DNA of 64,000 nucleotides from Streptomyces sp. Tu6071 (GCF_000213055.1 NZ_CM001165.1:4982945-5046944), one strand, 5' to 3'. Counted from the first letter of the stretch, positions 1-10,484 are shown. A program made the numbers and translations. The notes: a model not told the origin generated them from the letters alone.

Positions 1-363
1 TGCGGATTCCCGTCCGCTCGGCTCCGGCCCCAGGGCGCTTACCACTCGCGCCTCAGCGACGTTCCCGGCAGTGGTACCAAGCCATTCGCCTCTCAGGGCC
101 TCGCGGATCATCCGGCCGGAGGGACGTCGGGGAGGCGCGCGCTTTTGTCCCTCCTTCGGAGTAGTGGTCGGCCGAAGCTCCTGTCCACTCTGGCCACCTG
201 TACGTCGAAGCCCCCGTGGTACGGAGCAGGACATCGTTCCCGGCGGCGTTGAGGTCGCCAAAGTTGATCGCGATCGGGCGACGCGTTGAACAGCCGCCCT
301 GACCCGGTGGCTGGACCCGCACATAGGGCCCTCGGTGTCGGTGGGCGTCAGTAGCCTGCTGCT
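1..363. other. Intergenic start of window
   Basis: I see no convincing gene here. The short open frames on both strands have no consistent codon bias and no good ribosome binding site. The only readable element is the -10 box next to the gene at 364, listed separately. The base composition is less GC-rich than the chromosome-like part after 6140, in keeping with the accessory region that follows. Confidence 0.5.
352..357 (+). promoter_or_regulatory. -10 box for a leaderless transcript (TAGCCT)
   Basis: TAGCCT fits the streptomycete TAnnnT -10 pattern and lies 6 nt before the ATG at 364, so transcription should start at the start codon. No Shine-Dalgarno sequence precedes that ATG, which supports leaderless expression. 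A -35 box is not clear. Confidence 0.45.
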
Positions 364-1524
364 ATGAAGCCGGACGACTTCTTCAAGGTGGAGCAAGATC
401 CCGGGTGGTCGATGAACGGAGACCCGTGGTCGTCGTGGGGGCCGCGCTTGGATGCTGGGTTGATCACTGAACTCAGGACCAAGGCGCCGGAGGGGATATC
501 CGACCTCGACGCGGCCCAGGGCCTCACGCGCCTTGCACACGCAGAACTTGAGGAGTACGGCACAGGTGGTGGGTGCCGGCTTCAAGAGGATGAGATTGCC
601 GAATGCCTTCGGACCCTCAAGGCTTTGCTCCGTCGGCTCGGTATTGCCTTCAACCCGCCCTTTCGGGACTTTCGGAGCTTCCACGGCTACTGGAGCCGCA
701 ATGACATGGGCGGAAGCTGGGCCGCGCGGCGCGGGTACCTGAACGAGCTGTTTGCCCCGGTATGGGTGCAGCTTGATGAGTTTGAGGCCAGCTGCACTGG
801 AGACAGCGGGCTGCGGGGTATCGACGGCGGACTCAAGAACATCATCTTCGCTTCCACCGGCCTCAAGCCGGAGATCGTAATCGACCAGGTCGTGGACGGT
901 GCGATCGAGATCGTCGAGCACGCGGACACCTGCCTCGTCTACAACCGCCCGCTGACCGACGCCGGTCTCACCTGGGGCGAACTCATCGACTGGTGGCGTG
1001 CACAGAACGACATGGAGGGCGCCGACGACAGCTCTGTGGCCCGATCGCTCTACGAACGGCTGAAGGCATCACTCGCCTCAGAGGCCGAGCGCTTCCTCTT
1101 CCACGCCTTTGCCAGCCGCTACGCCGAACCCGACGCCATGTCGCAGCCCGCGCTCCTGCCCCAGGTCTACCTCCACTTCGACCCGCTCACCGAGCGGCAG
1201 CGGCGGCTCCTGAAGAAGCCTCGCCGACTCGCGCGAGAACGCATGGACTTCCTGCTCTTGCTGCCCGCTGGCGTGCGGGTCGTGATCGAGGTCGACGGCA
1301 AGCAGCACTACGCGCGGGAGGTTCCCCCTGGATCAGGCAAGTGGGAGGCGGCGGCAGACCTCTACTCCGAGATGGCCGCGGAAGACCGTGCACTCCGGCT
1401 CAAGGGCTACGAGGTCTTCCGCTTCGGCGGGAAGGAGATACTCGACGCTCGCGACGACCTCTCGTTTATCCGCAGGTTCTTCTCGGATCTTGAGCAGCTC
1501 TACTGGAGTCGTCCCAGCACGTGA
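364..1524 (+). CDS. AbiJ-like protein with C-terminal PD-(D/E)XK (DUF559/Vsr-like) nuclease domain
   Basis: A 386-aa protein of unknown function. Its last ~95 residues carry a nuclease-type core: RMDF with Asp295, then VVIEVDGKQHY with Glu309, Asp311 and Lys313, followed by a GYEVFRFGG strand typical of very-short-patch-repair/DUF559-like PD-(D/E)XK folds. The middle (about 100-212) has NPPFRDFRSFHGYW, KPEIVI and CLVYNRPL segments. From memory these recur in a widespread family of AbiJ-related, defence-associated proteins. The start is the ATG behind a -10 box at 352. GC3 is lower than in genes after 6140. It stands alone in an island with other nuclease-like and HEPN genes. A role in phage resistance is inference; the nuclease motif is seen directly. 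Confidence 0.75.
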   Translation: MKPDDFFKVEQDPGWSMNGDPWSSWGPRLDAGLITELRTKAPEGISDLDAAQGLTRLAHAELEEYGTGGGCRLQEDEIAECLRTLKALLRRLGIAFNPPFRDFRSFHGYWSRNDMGGSWAARRGYLNELFAPVWVQLDEFEASCTGDSGLRGIDGGLKNIIFASTGLKPEIVIDQVVDGAIEIVEHADTCLVYNRPLTDAGLTWGELIDWWRAQNDMEGADDSSVARSLYERLKASLASEAERFLFHAFASRYAEPDAMSQPALLPQVYLHFDPLTERQRRLLKKPRRLARERMDFLLLLPAGVRVVIEVDGKQHYAREVPPGSGKWEAAADLYSEMAAEDRALRLKGYEVFRFGGKEILDARDDLSFIRRFFSDLEQLYWSRPST

Positions 1525-1793
1525 GCAGGCCGTAGGCACGCCCCGCTGCCGGACCGAGCGGGGGACCTCGCCGTCTGGCACTCAGCGGACGTCGCGATCG
1601 GCTCCACGAACGCTCCACCAACCGACATGGCTCCGGTAGATAGCGGTCCGGCAGCGAGAACGGCCGAACGTCCCCCTCCGGTATCCGCCCCTGCTCCGGG
1701 GTTATGCATCCGGGCCGCCGACTCCAGGCATTCGGCGAGCCGGTCGAGCTTGCGGTATGCCGCTTCCTCGCCCTCGCGGCTTGGGGTCGGCAT
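1500..1793 (-). CDS. Possible small hypothetical protein (97 aa)
   Basis: A short frame whose ATG at 1793 follows GGAGG with suitable spacing. The first ~35 codons have good GC3 and a plausible amphipathic start (MPTPSREGEEAAYRKLDRL). The second half has weak codon bias, and its 3' end overlaps the end of the opposite gene by about 25 nt. I do not recognise it. It could be a small real gene, a decayed remnant in the island or a chance frame. Confidence 0.3.
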   Translation of the reverse strand: MPTPSREGEEAAYRKLDRLAECLESAARMHNPGAGADTGGGRSAVLAAGPLSTGAMSVGGAFVEPIATSAECQTARSPARSGSGACLRPAHVLGRLQ

Positions 1794-2290
1794 GGCCCCT
1801 CCGCCGTACTGCTCCAGTGCGGCATGGCCCGCATCCGCGCGTGCGATACCGGGTAGCCCGGAGCGTCGCTGTAGACGCGGCTCATCCCATGGCCGAACTG
1901 GTCGGCGTTGATCAGACGTCCCGCCGGATTCGGTGCGTCGAGCCCCCCGTTTCGTGCACGTCCGGATCGGGAGCGAGGGGACTGTACTTCTCGGGACCCA
2001 TAGGACCCTCCTCGGTGTCGTCGCTGCTGGGGCAACACGAGTGCAGAGCCAGGCTGGCGTCCGAGTGAGGCACGAAGCTGAGACCGAGTGATCGTCCATG
2101 ACCAGCGTAAGCGTCCCGAGGCCGAGGCGGTACTCGCCGTCAGATCACTCCCATCGCGGGCTGCTCGGTGGCGGAGTAGCCGGACTGCCGGCCGCTGTAG
2201 TTGTACGATTCCCCCAGTCTCTGCAGTGCCAGATATCCCGCGATATTTGCTGCGGAAACAGGAGGTGCGATCCTCCTCCGCCCCGCGATC
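1525..2290. other. Intergenic region with little coding signal
   Basis: Apart from the possible 97-aa minus-strand frame at 1500-1793, nothing here looks coding. Just before the next gene, AGGAGG at 2260-2265 can pair with CCTCCT at 2272-2277 across a 6-nt loop. That would mask a Shine-Dalgarno-like sequence, but it sits 25 nt from the chosen ATG, so its role is uncertain. Confidence 0.4.
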
Positions 2291-3064
2291 ATGTCCGACA
2301 TGAACGAGGACGTCGAACAGGACAACCGGCTCGCGTACGCCGGACTCACCGCGCTCGCCGAGCTTATGGAGACCGTGGGGAGCAAGCTCAACCCCGACGA
2401 GGACAACCGCCGCTACTACGTCGCATGGGGCCTCCTCGCGGCCATGCACCGCCAAGCCGCCGCTGTCGTATTGCTGCACCGGAAGGGCTTCGGCCACGAG
2501 GCCGCCCCCAACCGCCGCGCGCTCATAGAACACATGGCACAGATCCGTTGGCTCGCCGAAGACGGCGCGGACGCGGTCGACACCATGAACCTGGCCCTGA
2601 AGCACAGCCAGAAAAAGCTCCGGGACGCCGCCGACCTCGCCGGCCTGCCGTACGACCCCACGATCCCCGACCTCGTCCAGGCCGCCGAAATCCCGTCCAA
2701 CCCGGCCAACCAGTTCATCAACCTGAACCCGCTCCTCAAGCGGCTCGGCGCCCCGCTGCTCGCCGCGTGGATCGGCGAGACCCAGCTCGCCCACCCGACG
2801 CTCACCGCCGCACAGTGCTTCTTCGACGACACTGCCGACGACAAGGTGGTGCTCCATGGCGAGCCGACCCTCCGCCACGGCGCGGCCAACCCTGCCGACT
2901 GCTCGCCCTACATCGCCTTCGTGCTCATGTGGACGGCGATGGACGCCTTCAGCCACCTCATGAAGGGGCAGCCCTGGAGCGAGGGGCTCCAGCGCATCGC
3001 GGCCGAGGGCGGGCTCGACGGGTCCCAGCCCGGGATCGGATCTGACGAGGACGTGGCGGGGTAG
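2291..3064 (+). CDS. DUF5677-like hypothetical protein
   Basis: A 257-aa soluble, largely helical protein. The segment GFGHEAAPNRRALIEHMAQIRW (split here as GFGHEAAPNRRAL and IEHMAQIRW, about residues 66-87) has the look of DUF5677 proteins, in which an Arg and a Glu within consecutive helices are conserved. I infer this family from pattern only. The ATG at 2291 was preferred over an upstream in-frame start at 2201 because the upstream 30 residues have poor codon bias. No ideal ribosome binding site precedes it. It ends at a strong hairpin shared with the convergent gene. DUF5677 genes often occur in defence islands; the function is unknown. Confidence 0.6.
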   Translation: MSDMNEDVEQDNRLAYAGLTALAELMETVGSKLNPDEDNRRYYVAWGLLAAMHRQAAAVVLLHRKGFGHEAAPNRRALIEHMAQIRWLAEDGADAVDTMNLALKHSQKKLRDAADLAGLPYDPTIPDLVQAAEIPSNPANQFINLNPLLKRLGAPLLAAWIGETQLAHPTLTAAQCFFDDTADDKVVLHGEPTLRHGAANPADCSPYIAFVLMWTAMDAFSHLMKGQPWSEGLQRIAAEGGLDGSQPGIGSDEDVAG

Positions 3065-3096
3065 ACCACGGAGATTAGCGAGCTCTCTGGCGCCCT

Positions 3097-3124
3097 CTTC
3101 AGGGTTACGGGGGTGACCCTGAAG
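3097..3124. terminator. Bidirectional hairpin terminator
   Basis: CTTCAGGGT (3097-3105) and ACCCTGAAG (3116-3124) form a perfect 9-bp stem between two convergent genes. The outer part of the sequence is repeated, inverted, at 4184-4198 on the other side of the HEPN gene. Confidence 0.6.
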
Positions 3125-3160
3125 TGACGGCTGGCTGCATGTGATTTCGTTAGGAGACTG

Positions 3161-4135
3161 CTACTTGCCGCGGAGTTCATCGATCCGCTGTTGTTCCCAG
3201 TAGTCCAGGATCGTTTCGAGGCGCCTGACGGACGGCTCGATGCGGTTGAGGGCCCGGTCTAGGTTGATGAACGGAATCATCAGCCCGGTGAGCGATGACG
3301 TCTTGGATTTCAGTCCCTCCGCTTGCTTCGCCCAGGACGGCAGGTGCTTGGACACGTCGGTGAGGCCGGTCAGCATTCTGGCCATGTCGTCATCTGGGAG
3401 GGAGGCATCCGCTTTCCCGGAGCTGTCGACGGCTAACAGTTGCCGCGCGGTGGCCACAGCCGCAACAACGGCATGTATCCGCTTCACCGCGTGACCATGG
3501 AACCGGCGGGCCATCGCTTTGACATCGACATCGACGCCTTCGATGAGCTGGCCCCGAAGCTGCTGCGGCGTTACGACGCGGTCAGATTTCGATGACGCCA
3601 TGACCCACATGATCGGGCGATGCCGGCCGATAAGTTCATTAGCCAAAACCCTGTAGGCCAGTACCAGATCTGAGATCAAATCAGATTCCAGTGTGTCTCG
3701 GTGGTATGCGGCGTTGCGGTACTGGTGCAGCCGGTCGAGCACTTCGCGTTCCTGGGCTGTCAGCACGCCTTTCTGCTTAAGGAACTTGGTCTTCTCGTGC
3801 AGGCGGTCATCGATGGCCTTGCGTCGTTCAGGCCCCACGTGATCGTCGACCAACTGGCTCAGCTCCTCGGTGAGCTCCCCACCACCGTCACGGAACTCAC
3901 GAATCTCCGCGATGATGCTGTCAGCGACCTGGAGCGCGAGCCGGGCGTTGACCTCGCGGCCGATGACCACCTCCACCAGGTGGTCCAGGAGGATGAGAGC
4001 AAGACGGTTGTGTGCCTGGTCGCCAGCCTCGGCGCATCGCCGGATCTCGGTTATCTCAACCGCGAGCCAGTTCCACTGTTCGGCCTCGTGTACGGTCGCG
4101 CGGTCCCAGTCGGTTGCGAAAGGCTGCATAGGCAT
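3161..4135 (-). CDS. HEPN-type putative ribonuclease
   Basis: A 324-aa soluble helical protein. Residues 140-145 read RNAAYH, which matches the Rx4H motif of HEPN-fold RNases; it is followed by a long helical stretch (DLISDLVLAYRVLANELIG), as expected for that fold. No TM segment or signal peptide is visible. GGGAGA sits ~8 nt before the ATG at 4135, which supports that start. No nucleotidyltransferase (MNT) partner is adjacent, so this would be a solitary HEPN protein. GC3 is low for the organism. HEPN proteins act as toxins or abortive-infection RNases; that role is inferred from one short motif and the context. The gene is flanked by near-identical inverted 15-mers. Confidence 0.6.
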   Translation of the reverse strand: MPMQPFATDWDRATVHEAEQWNWLAVEITEIRRCAEAGDQAHNRLALILLDHLVEVVIGREVNARLALQVADSIIAEIREFRDGGGELTEELSQLVDDHVGPERRKAIDDRLHEKTKFLKQKGVLTAQEREVLDRLHQYRNAAYHRDTLESDLISDLVLAYRVLANELIGRHRPIMWVMASSKSDRVVTPQQLRGQLIEGVDVDVKAMARRFHGHAVKRIHAVVAAVATARQLLAVDSSGKADASLPDDDMARMLTGLTDVSKHLPSWAKQAEGLKSKTSSLTGLMIPFINLDRALNRIEPSVRRLETILDYWEQQRIDELRGK

Positions 4136-4175
4136 GACAAGAGTCTCCCACTGCCTGCCTGGCAGACCGTTTTAA

Positions 4176-4198
4176 AGGGTTCTCCCGCAACCCTGAAG
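4176..4198 (-). terminator. Rho-independent-like terminator of the 4340-4766 gene
   Basis: Read on the minus strand, AGGGTT-gcgggag-AACCCT is a 6-bp hairpin followed by TTTAAAA, downstream of the stop at 4340. It also carries the 15-mer (4184-4198) that mirrors 3097-3111. Confidence 0.45.
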
Positions 4199-4339
4199 AT
4201 CCCTCACTGGCGTCCGTTTGGGCCTGAATGGATGGGTTGTGGTTAAGTCTGAAAGTCGCACCAGGGCCGTTCAAGTCCGTTCAGCGGCGGTCGGCTGGCG
4301 ACTCGCCCCCGGCGGGGGATCGGATTCACCGGAAAACGA

Positions 4340-4766
4340 TCAGGCTTCGGCTGGCAACCACAAGACGTGGTTGGTGTCGAGGTCTTCCACCCTCACCCAC
4401 TCAGATTGGGGAATGGAGCGCTCCACCACGTGCCAGTGAGCACTGCTCTTGTTGTCATGGGACAGATATGTCCCCTCTGGTCGCGACACTGGGATCCCCC
4501 ACGAGATGTGGGCGTTGGCGGGCACATGGTCCTTGCCCCACGTGTGCCAGTTGTGGACCTCCGCCTCGGGCACGCTCACCTGGATCCGCACGGTGTAGTC
4601 CTCGCGCAAGGCCCACGGCAGGAGCTCGCGGTTCGGCGCGTCCATGAGATGGACCGTGGGCACCACGTCCGGCCCGGCAGCCGTCCAACGAGGCTCAAGG
4701 ATCGCAGACGAGGCAATCGCGGGCCAGTGCTCGGGCTTCGTGAAGTGGTAAAAGGGTTATCGCCAT
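4340..4766 (-). pseudogene. Frameshifted 'YHFT' protein (about 141 aa if repaired)
   Basis: The uninterrupted frame begins only at GTG 4666. Upstream of it the same frame stays protein-like back to 4756 (PFYHFTKPEHWPAIASSAIL), where it meets TAA without a start codon. An ATG at 4766 lies 7 nt after a TAGAGT -10 box and reads MAIT before running out of frame at the CCCTTTT run (4750-4756). Removing one base there gives MAIT-FYHFTKPEHWPAI and so on. Hence the gene is either broken, mis-sequenced in the run, or needs a +1 shift. The FYHFT start resembles proteins with ADP-ribosyltransferase-like folds, but this is a weak resemblance; the function is unknown. Confidence 0.55.
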
Positions 4767-4773
4767 GGCGGGG

Positions 4774-4779
4774 ACTCTA
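4774..4779 (-). promoter_or_regulatory. -10 box TAGAGT for the frameshifted gene
   Basis: On the minus strand TAGAGT is followed by 7 nt and ATG at 4766, the standard leaderless geometry seen at several other genes here. It is the main evidence that the true start is 4766 and not 4666. Confidence 0.45.
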
Positions 4780-4929
4780 CGGTTTGGTGGCGGATCGTGC
4801 GTACACCTGCTCGGCGATCCGTCCCCTTCCAGGCTCGTGCAGGTGGAGACGACATCAGTAGGCTGGTGCCGCCTCGACTGTCAGCATCCCTCGGTATGTT
4901 GATCCGACGGGCGAGTGTTGGGAGGGGCA

Positions 4930-5766
4930 GTGGCGGAGCAGCCGATCAGGTCCGGCGCGTGGGTGCCGGTCGCACGCACGTACGACGAGATCATCAACGA
5001 CGGCCAAGCGTCGGAGGAAGACAGGCGGCGAGCGAAAGCGGATTCGCTGTTGGGGCACATGGCTGCTCTGCTCTTCCAGCGAGGGGAGCTGCCTCACGTG
5101 GAGCTGCTGCGCCAGGTTCGCAGTGCGGAGATCGAAGACGACTACGAGAACAGGAGCATCGATCTCTGGTTGGAGTTCGATCCGGCCGACTACGCCAGTC
5201 TTGCCGAGGATGCTCAGGAGGCGTTGCGTCAGGTGTTCAGCCGGGTCTCCGCGCGCCTTGATTACGGCGTGGACTGGATTGGCTTTCGCGAGACGATGCC
5301 GCGTGTCGGGCCTGACTGGCGCGAGCGGTTGGAAGCGATGATGAGCGGCGATCGACCGGCAAATCAGGCACGACGGGTGATGCCAGAGAAGCCTACGTTT
5401 GTCGAGGATCGTCTGGCCTTCACGAACGCTGGCGAGCTGTGCGTGTACCGCGCGTTGAAACACATCCAGGAGAGCGAACTGCCTGCCGAAGAGACCATCT
5501 CGATCTTCCCTTTGCCGTACGGACGGGTCGCCGGACACACGTGGGAGCCGGACCTGGTGGTCACGTACAGAGGTCGTGCAGGCGTTCTGGAGATCGATGG
5601 ACCTCATCATCGGGTCCGCAGAGCTGTCGACACCTCGCGCGACCACCTTTTGAGGGACGCTGGCTTCGCCTTTGTGGACCGATTGCCGGTCGAGGTGGTC
5701 GATAACCCGAAGGAGCTGATGGCGTCCCTCATGCGCTTCCTGAGGCGTCTGCGTGAAACGAGCTGA
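4930..5766 (+). CDS. Hypothetical protein with C-terminal DUF559-like nuclease motif
   Basis: A 278-aa protein. Around residues 206-227 it reads EPDLVV (Asp208), then [10 protein letters not shown] with Glu221 and Asp223, the D...ExD pattern of PD-(D/E)XK enzymes of the DUF559/Vsr type; no Lys follows in the expected place. The N-terminal ~190 residues are of no family I recognise and contain [15 protein letters not shown] and [10 protein letters not shown] segments. The GTG at 4930 follows GGAGG; an earlier GTG (4915) is possible. It shares the C-terminal architecture idea, but not obvious sequence, with the protein at 364. A DNA-cleaving defence or repair role is inferred. Confidence 0.6.
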   Translation: MAEQPIRSGAWVPVARTYDEIINDGQASEEDRRRAKADSLLGHMAALLFQRGELPHVELLRQVRSAEIEDDYENRSIDLWLEFDPADYASLAEDAQEALRQVFSRVSARLDYGVDWIGFRETMPRVGPDWRERLEAMMSGDRPANQARRVMPEKPTFVEDRLAFTNAGELCVYRALKHIQESELPAEETISIFPLPYGRVAGHTWEPDLVVTYRGRAGVLEIDGPHHRVRRAVDTSRDHLLRDAGFAFVDRLPVEVVDNPKELMASLMRFLRRLRETS

Positions 5767-5815
5767 CGGAGCGTGTTGATGACCGGTTCCGGCGATGCGA
5801 AGGGACCGATCACCA

Positions 5816-5838
5816 GCCCCCGCCGGCTGCCCGGGGGC
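5816..5838 (+). terminator. GC-rich hairpin after the gene at 4930
   Basis: GCCCCCG (5816-5822) pairs with CGGGGGC (5832-5838) over a 9-nt loop, about 50 nt after the stop codon. No T run follows, as is usual in streptomycetes. Confidence 0.4.
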
Positions 5839-5969
5839 GGTGTATGTCCCGGAAGAGACCCTGCAGGCCGCGGCCCTGGCAGCGCTCTGCGGAAACGGGA
5901 TGCCATCGGTGCCGCGCCTGCAGCGCGGATGGGCGCCCGCCACGGGTTGGGCCGTGCGACGATGCCGGT

Positions 5970-8041
<2,072 letters not shown>

Positions 8042-8912
8042 TACCACCGTGCCGGGGCGTCGTTCCCGGCGGAGTGGCGGACGCGCGGAAGCTGCACGGG
8101 GCAGGCGCGCGGGGCTTTCCGGACGGCGCGCGGGCGCTCCGGACCGGGCAGGGTGCCTGGCTCGCGCCGCACGCGGGCGGGGAGGCGCCGCTTCGGGGCG
8201 GGTCCGGCTCGCGCGGGTCGCGGTGCGCAGGCGCGGGACGAGCCCCAACGTGCCCTGCCGGGGCGGGAATCGCCGCTACGGGCGCTCGCTTCCGGCGGCA
8301 GTGCGAGCCCCCCGGCCGCGAGAGGCGCCCGTGCGTGACGGGTCCTGGTCAGGCGTTAGCTCCTCTCCTCCGCCCCCTGCCCCCGCCCCTCATCCCTCCC
8401 TTGCCCCCGCGCCCCCACCCGCAGCGCGCCGATCGTGCCGAGCCCCGCGCTCCCCGCGAGGGCGAGGGCGAGGGCCGGTCCCGCTCCCGTCCCACGTGGG
8501 GGAGTCCCACCGTGGCCGCGTACGCCACCGCCGTATCGCGGACCGCTGCCTCCCGCGCGGGCGCCCACACAAGGGAGACCCCGACGGCTCGGGCTCCCCT
8601 GGGGAGGATCGCCCCGCCACGGAGGGCCCGCGTCTCGTCGTGGGGCGGGGCCCCGACCGCTCCGTCCGCGCGGAGCGCGGGCCGGAGCAGGCGGCTCCCC
8701 GTGGCACCGGGAGCGGAGGTGTCGGCCGCCGCGAGTACGGCGGCCGGTGAGATGTCCGGGCTCGGCGTCACCGCGTCCGGGCAGTAAGGCGGCGGGCGGC
8801 GCGGCATCGACCGCAGGGCGCGCGTGGGTGCGTACGCCCGTGAGGCCGTGAGCGGCGGCGCACATCCTCGCGCGCCACTCTGTGGTGGTGCGGGCCGCGA
8901 GGGCGAGCGGGG
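8042..8912. other. Long intergenic region, possible minus-strand gene
   Basis: No recognisable gene lies in these ~870 bases. The best frame is on the minus strand (8349 to about 8775; VTPSPDISPAAVLAAADTSA...), with high GC3 but no known family and a repetitive SPSPS/GRGG-rich end. I do not call it as a gene. The rest is GC-rich sequence with no clear promoter or structure. Confidence 0.35.
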
Positions 8913-9656
8913 TCATGTGGGGGCCTCCGCCTCCGGGTCCTGGCCGACCGTCCGCAGCGCCTCCCTGACGATGCGGGCCAGGCCGTCGTGGTGGGCGCCA
9001 CGCCAGTAGACCCTTTCGCAGGCGGGGCATTCCGCGTAGACGTCGTACGTGTCGCGGGTGCCGGCGGCGATGCGGTCGGCCACGTCCGCCGGGGTGGCCG
9101 GGCGCAAGGGGGCGTTGCAGGCGGTGCAGCGGGTCCACGGGTGCAGTCGGGGGCGGAACCTGTCCAGGACGTCGGGGAGTTGTTCCTCCGGGCGGTGGCT
9201 GTACACGTACGCCCCGGCCCACAGCTCACGGCGGTGCAGCAGGCCCCGGTCGCGGCTGAGCAGCACGCGGTGTTCAGCCGCCGAGCGGGCGGCGAGGGCG
9301 GGGTCGCCCGGGTCCTCCCGCTGGTAGGCGGTGTCCACCCCGAGCAGGCGCAGGCGGCGCGCGAGCGTGCCGAGGTGGACGTCGAGGAGGAAGCGGAGCG
9401 GGGCGCCCGGTGCTCGCTGGGGGCGGTCGACGGGGGCGACGGCGATGTGCTCACCGCCCGTTGGTATGAGGGAGACCGGCACGGCTCTCCCGTCGCGGGT
9501 GAGACCGCCCACCTCGGTGAGCGGCACGCCGAGCGACTCCACGAGGTGCCCCAGCGTGGAGACACCGTCCGCGCGCGACGTCAGGGTCAGGCGCCCCTGG
9601 GGGAGGAAGGTCTCCATGCCGGGCGCGAAGGTGAGGACGAGGTCGGTTCCGTTCAC
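8913..9656 (-). CDS. Mut7-C RNase-domain protein
   Basis: A 247-aa protein with an N-terminal ubiquitin-like part (about 1-80) and a C-terminal Mut7-C domain. The Mut7-C domain shows RFLLDVHLGTLARRLRLLG, then the Asp of LLSRDRGLL, and a zinc-ribbon made of CTACNAP and CPACERVYW. It is related to PIN-like nucleases and is thought to act on RNA. The GTG at 9656 (VNGTDLVLTFAPG) was chosen over the upstream start at 9704 because the family begins near there. No Shine-Dalgarno is visible, so translation may be leaderless. It is divergent from nothing; the hemolysin III gene reads the same way upstream, with a DnaA box between them. Confidence 0.8.
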   Translation of the reverse strand: MNGTDLVLTFAPGMETFLPQGRLTLTSRADGVSTLGHLVESLGVPLTEVGGLTRDGRAVPVSLIPTGGEHIAVAPVDRPQRAPGAPLRFLLDVHLGTLARRLRLLGVDTAYQREDPGDPALAARSAAEHRVLLSRDRGLLHRRELWAGAYVYSHRPEEQLPDVLDRFRPRLHPWTRCTACNAPLRPATPADVADRIAAGTRDTYDVYAECPACERVYWRGAHHDGLARIVREALRTVGQDPEAEAPT

Positions 9657-9696
9657 GCCCACAGACTTGCACGGGCTCCGGACAGACTGCCGAACG

Positions 9697-9716
9697 TTGT
9701 CCACAGGAGCTGTGGA
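9697..9716. promoter_or_regulatory. Consensus DnaA box inside a palindrome
   Basis: TTGTCCACA (9697-9705) is the preferred streptomycete DnaA box. It overlaps a perfect inverted repeat, TCCACAG (9700-9706) and CTGTGGA (9710-9716), whose second arm gives a weaker opposite box. It sits in the 100-bp gap upstream of the Mut7-C gene. Confidence 0.55.
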
Positions 9717-9755
9717 TCATCAGCTCGTCACATCACCTGCCGGAGCCCCGCACCC

Positions 9756-10484
9756 TCACGCGTGCTGGTACGCCACCAGCGAGATCCCCACGTAGTGCAC
9801 GACGAACGCCGCGAGCGTGAGGGAGTGGAAGACCTCGTGGAACCCGAACCAGCGCGGCGACGGGTTGGGCCGCTTGATCCCGTAGATCACGCCGCCCGCG
9901 CTGTAGAGCAGCCCGCCGACGATCACGAGGACGAGCACCGCGACGCCGCCCGCGCGCATGAAGTCCGGCAGGAAGAAGACCGCCGCCCAGCCCATCGCGA
10001 TGTAGCAGGGCGTGTAGAGCCAGCGCGGGGCGCCCACCCAGAAGACCCGGAAGGCGATGCCCGCGGCTGCCGCGGCCCAGACCGCCCACAGCAGCCACGT
10101 GCCCTTGCCGTCCGGCAGCAGGAGCAGCGTGAGCGGCGTGTACGTGCCCGCGATGATCAGGAAGATGTTGGCGTGGTCCAGCCTGCGCAGCACCGCCCCG
10201 GCGCGTGGCCCCCAGTTCCCCCGGTGGTACAGCGCGCTCACGCCGAAGAGCAGGCATGCCGTCAGGACGTAGATCGCGCAGGCGACGCGCCCCCTCCCCG
10301 AGTCCGCGAAGGCGGTCAGGACGAGACCCGCCACCACGACCGCGGGGAACATCACCGCGTGCAGCCAGCCGCGCATCCGCGGCTTGACCAGGGCCGGAAG
10401 GGCGAGAGCCGGGGGCGCGGAGGCGGTCTCCGTCATCGCCCCGGAGGAGTCGGGAGCGGGCGTCGGGTCGTGTTGCGTGGTCAT
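9756..10484 (-). CDS. Hemolysin III family membrane protein
   Basis: A 242-aa integral membrane protein of the hemolysin III/PAQR family. It has about seven TM helices from residue 38 onward. Family marks are SALYHRGNWG, RLDHANIFLIIAGTYTP and, near the end, WFGFHEVFHSLTLAAFVVHY, where the His and Asp residues form the family's metal-site positions. The ATG at 10484 follows GAAGGA at about 10 nt; a longer frame upstream has poor bias. The bacterial role is unclear; eukaryotic PAQR proteins are receptors or hydrolases. It is next to the Mut7-C and pckG genes, an arrangement I recall as common in streptomycetes. Confidence 0.85.
   Translation of the reverse strand: MTTQHDPTPAPDSSGAMTETASAPPALALPALVKPRMRGWLHAVMFPAVVVAGLVLTAFADSGRGRVACAIYVLTACLLFGVSALYHRGNWGPRAGAVLRRLDHANIFLIIAGTYTPLTLLLLPDGKGTWLLWAVWAAAAAGIAFRVFWVGAPRWLYTPCYIAMGWAAVFFLPDFMRAGGVAVLVLVIVGGLLYSAGGVIYGIKRPNPSPRWFGFHEVFHSLTLAAFVVHYVGISLVAYQHA

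Noticed and set aside
2260..2277. Riboswitch-like hairpin before the gene at 2291
   Set aside because: A single 6-bp stem over a Shine-Dalgarno-like sequence 25 nt from the start codon, with no conserved aptamer.
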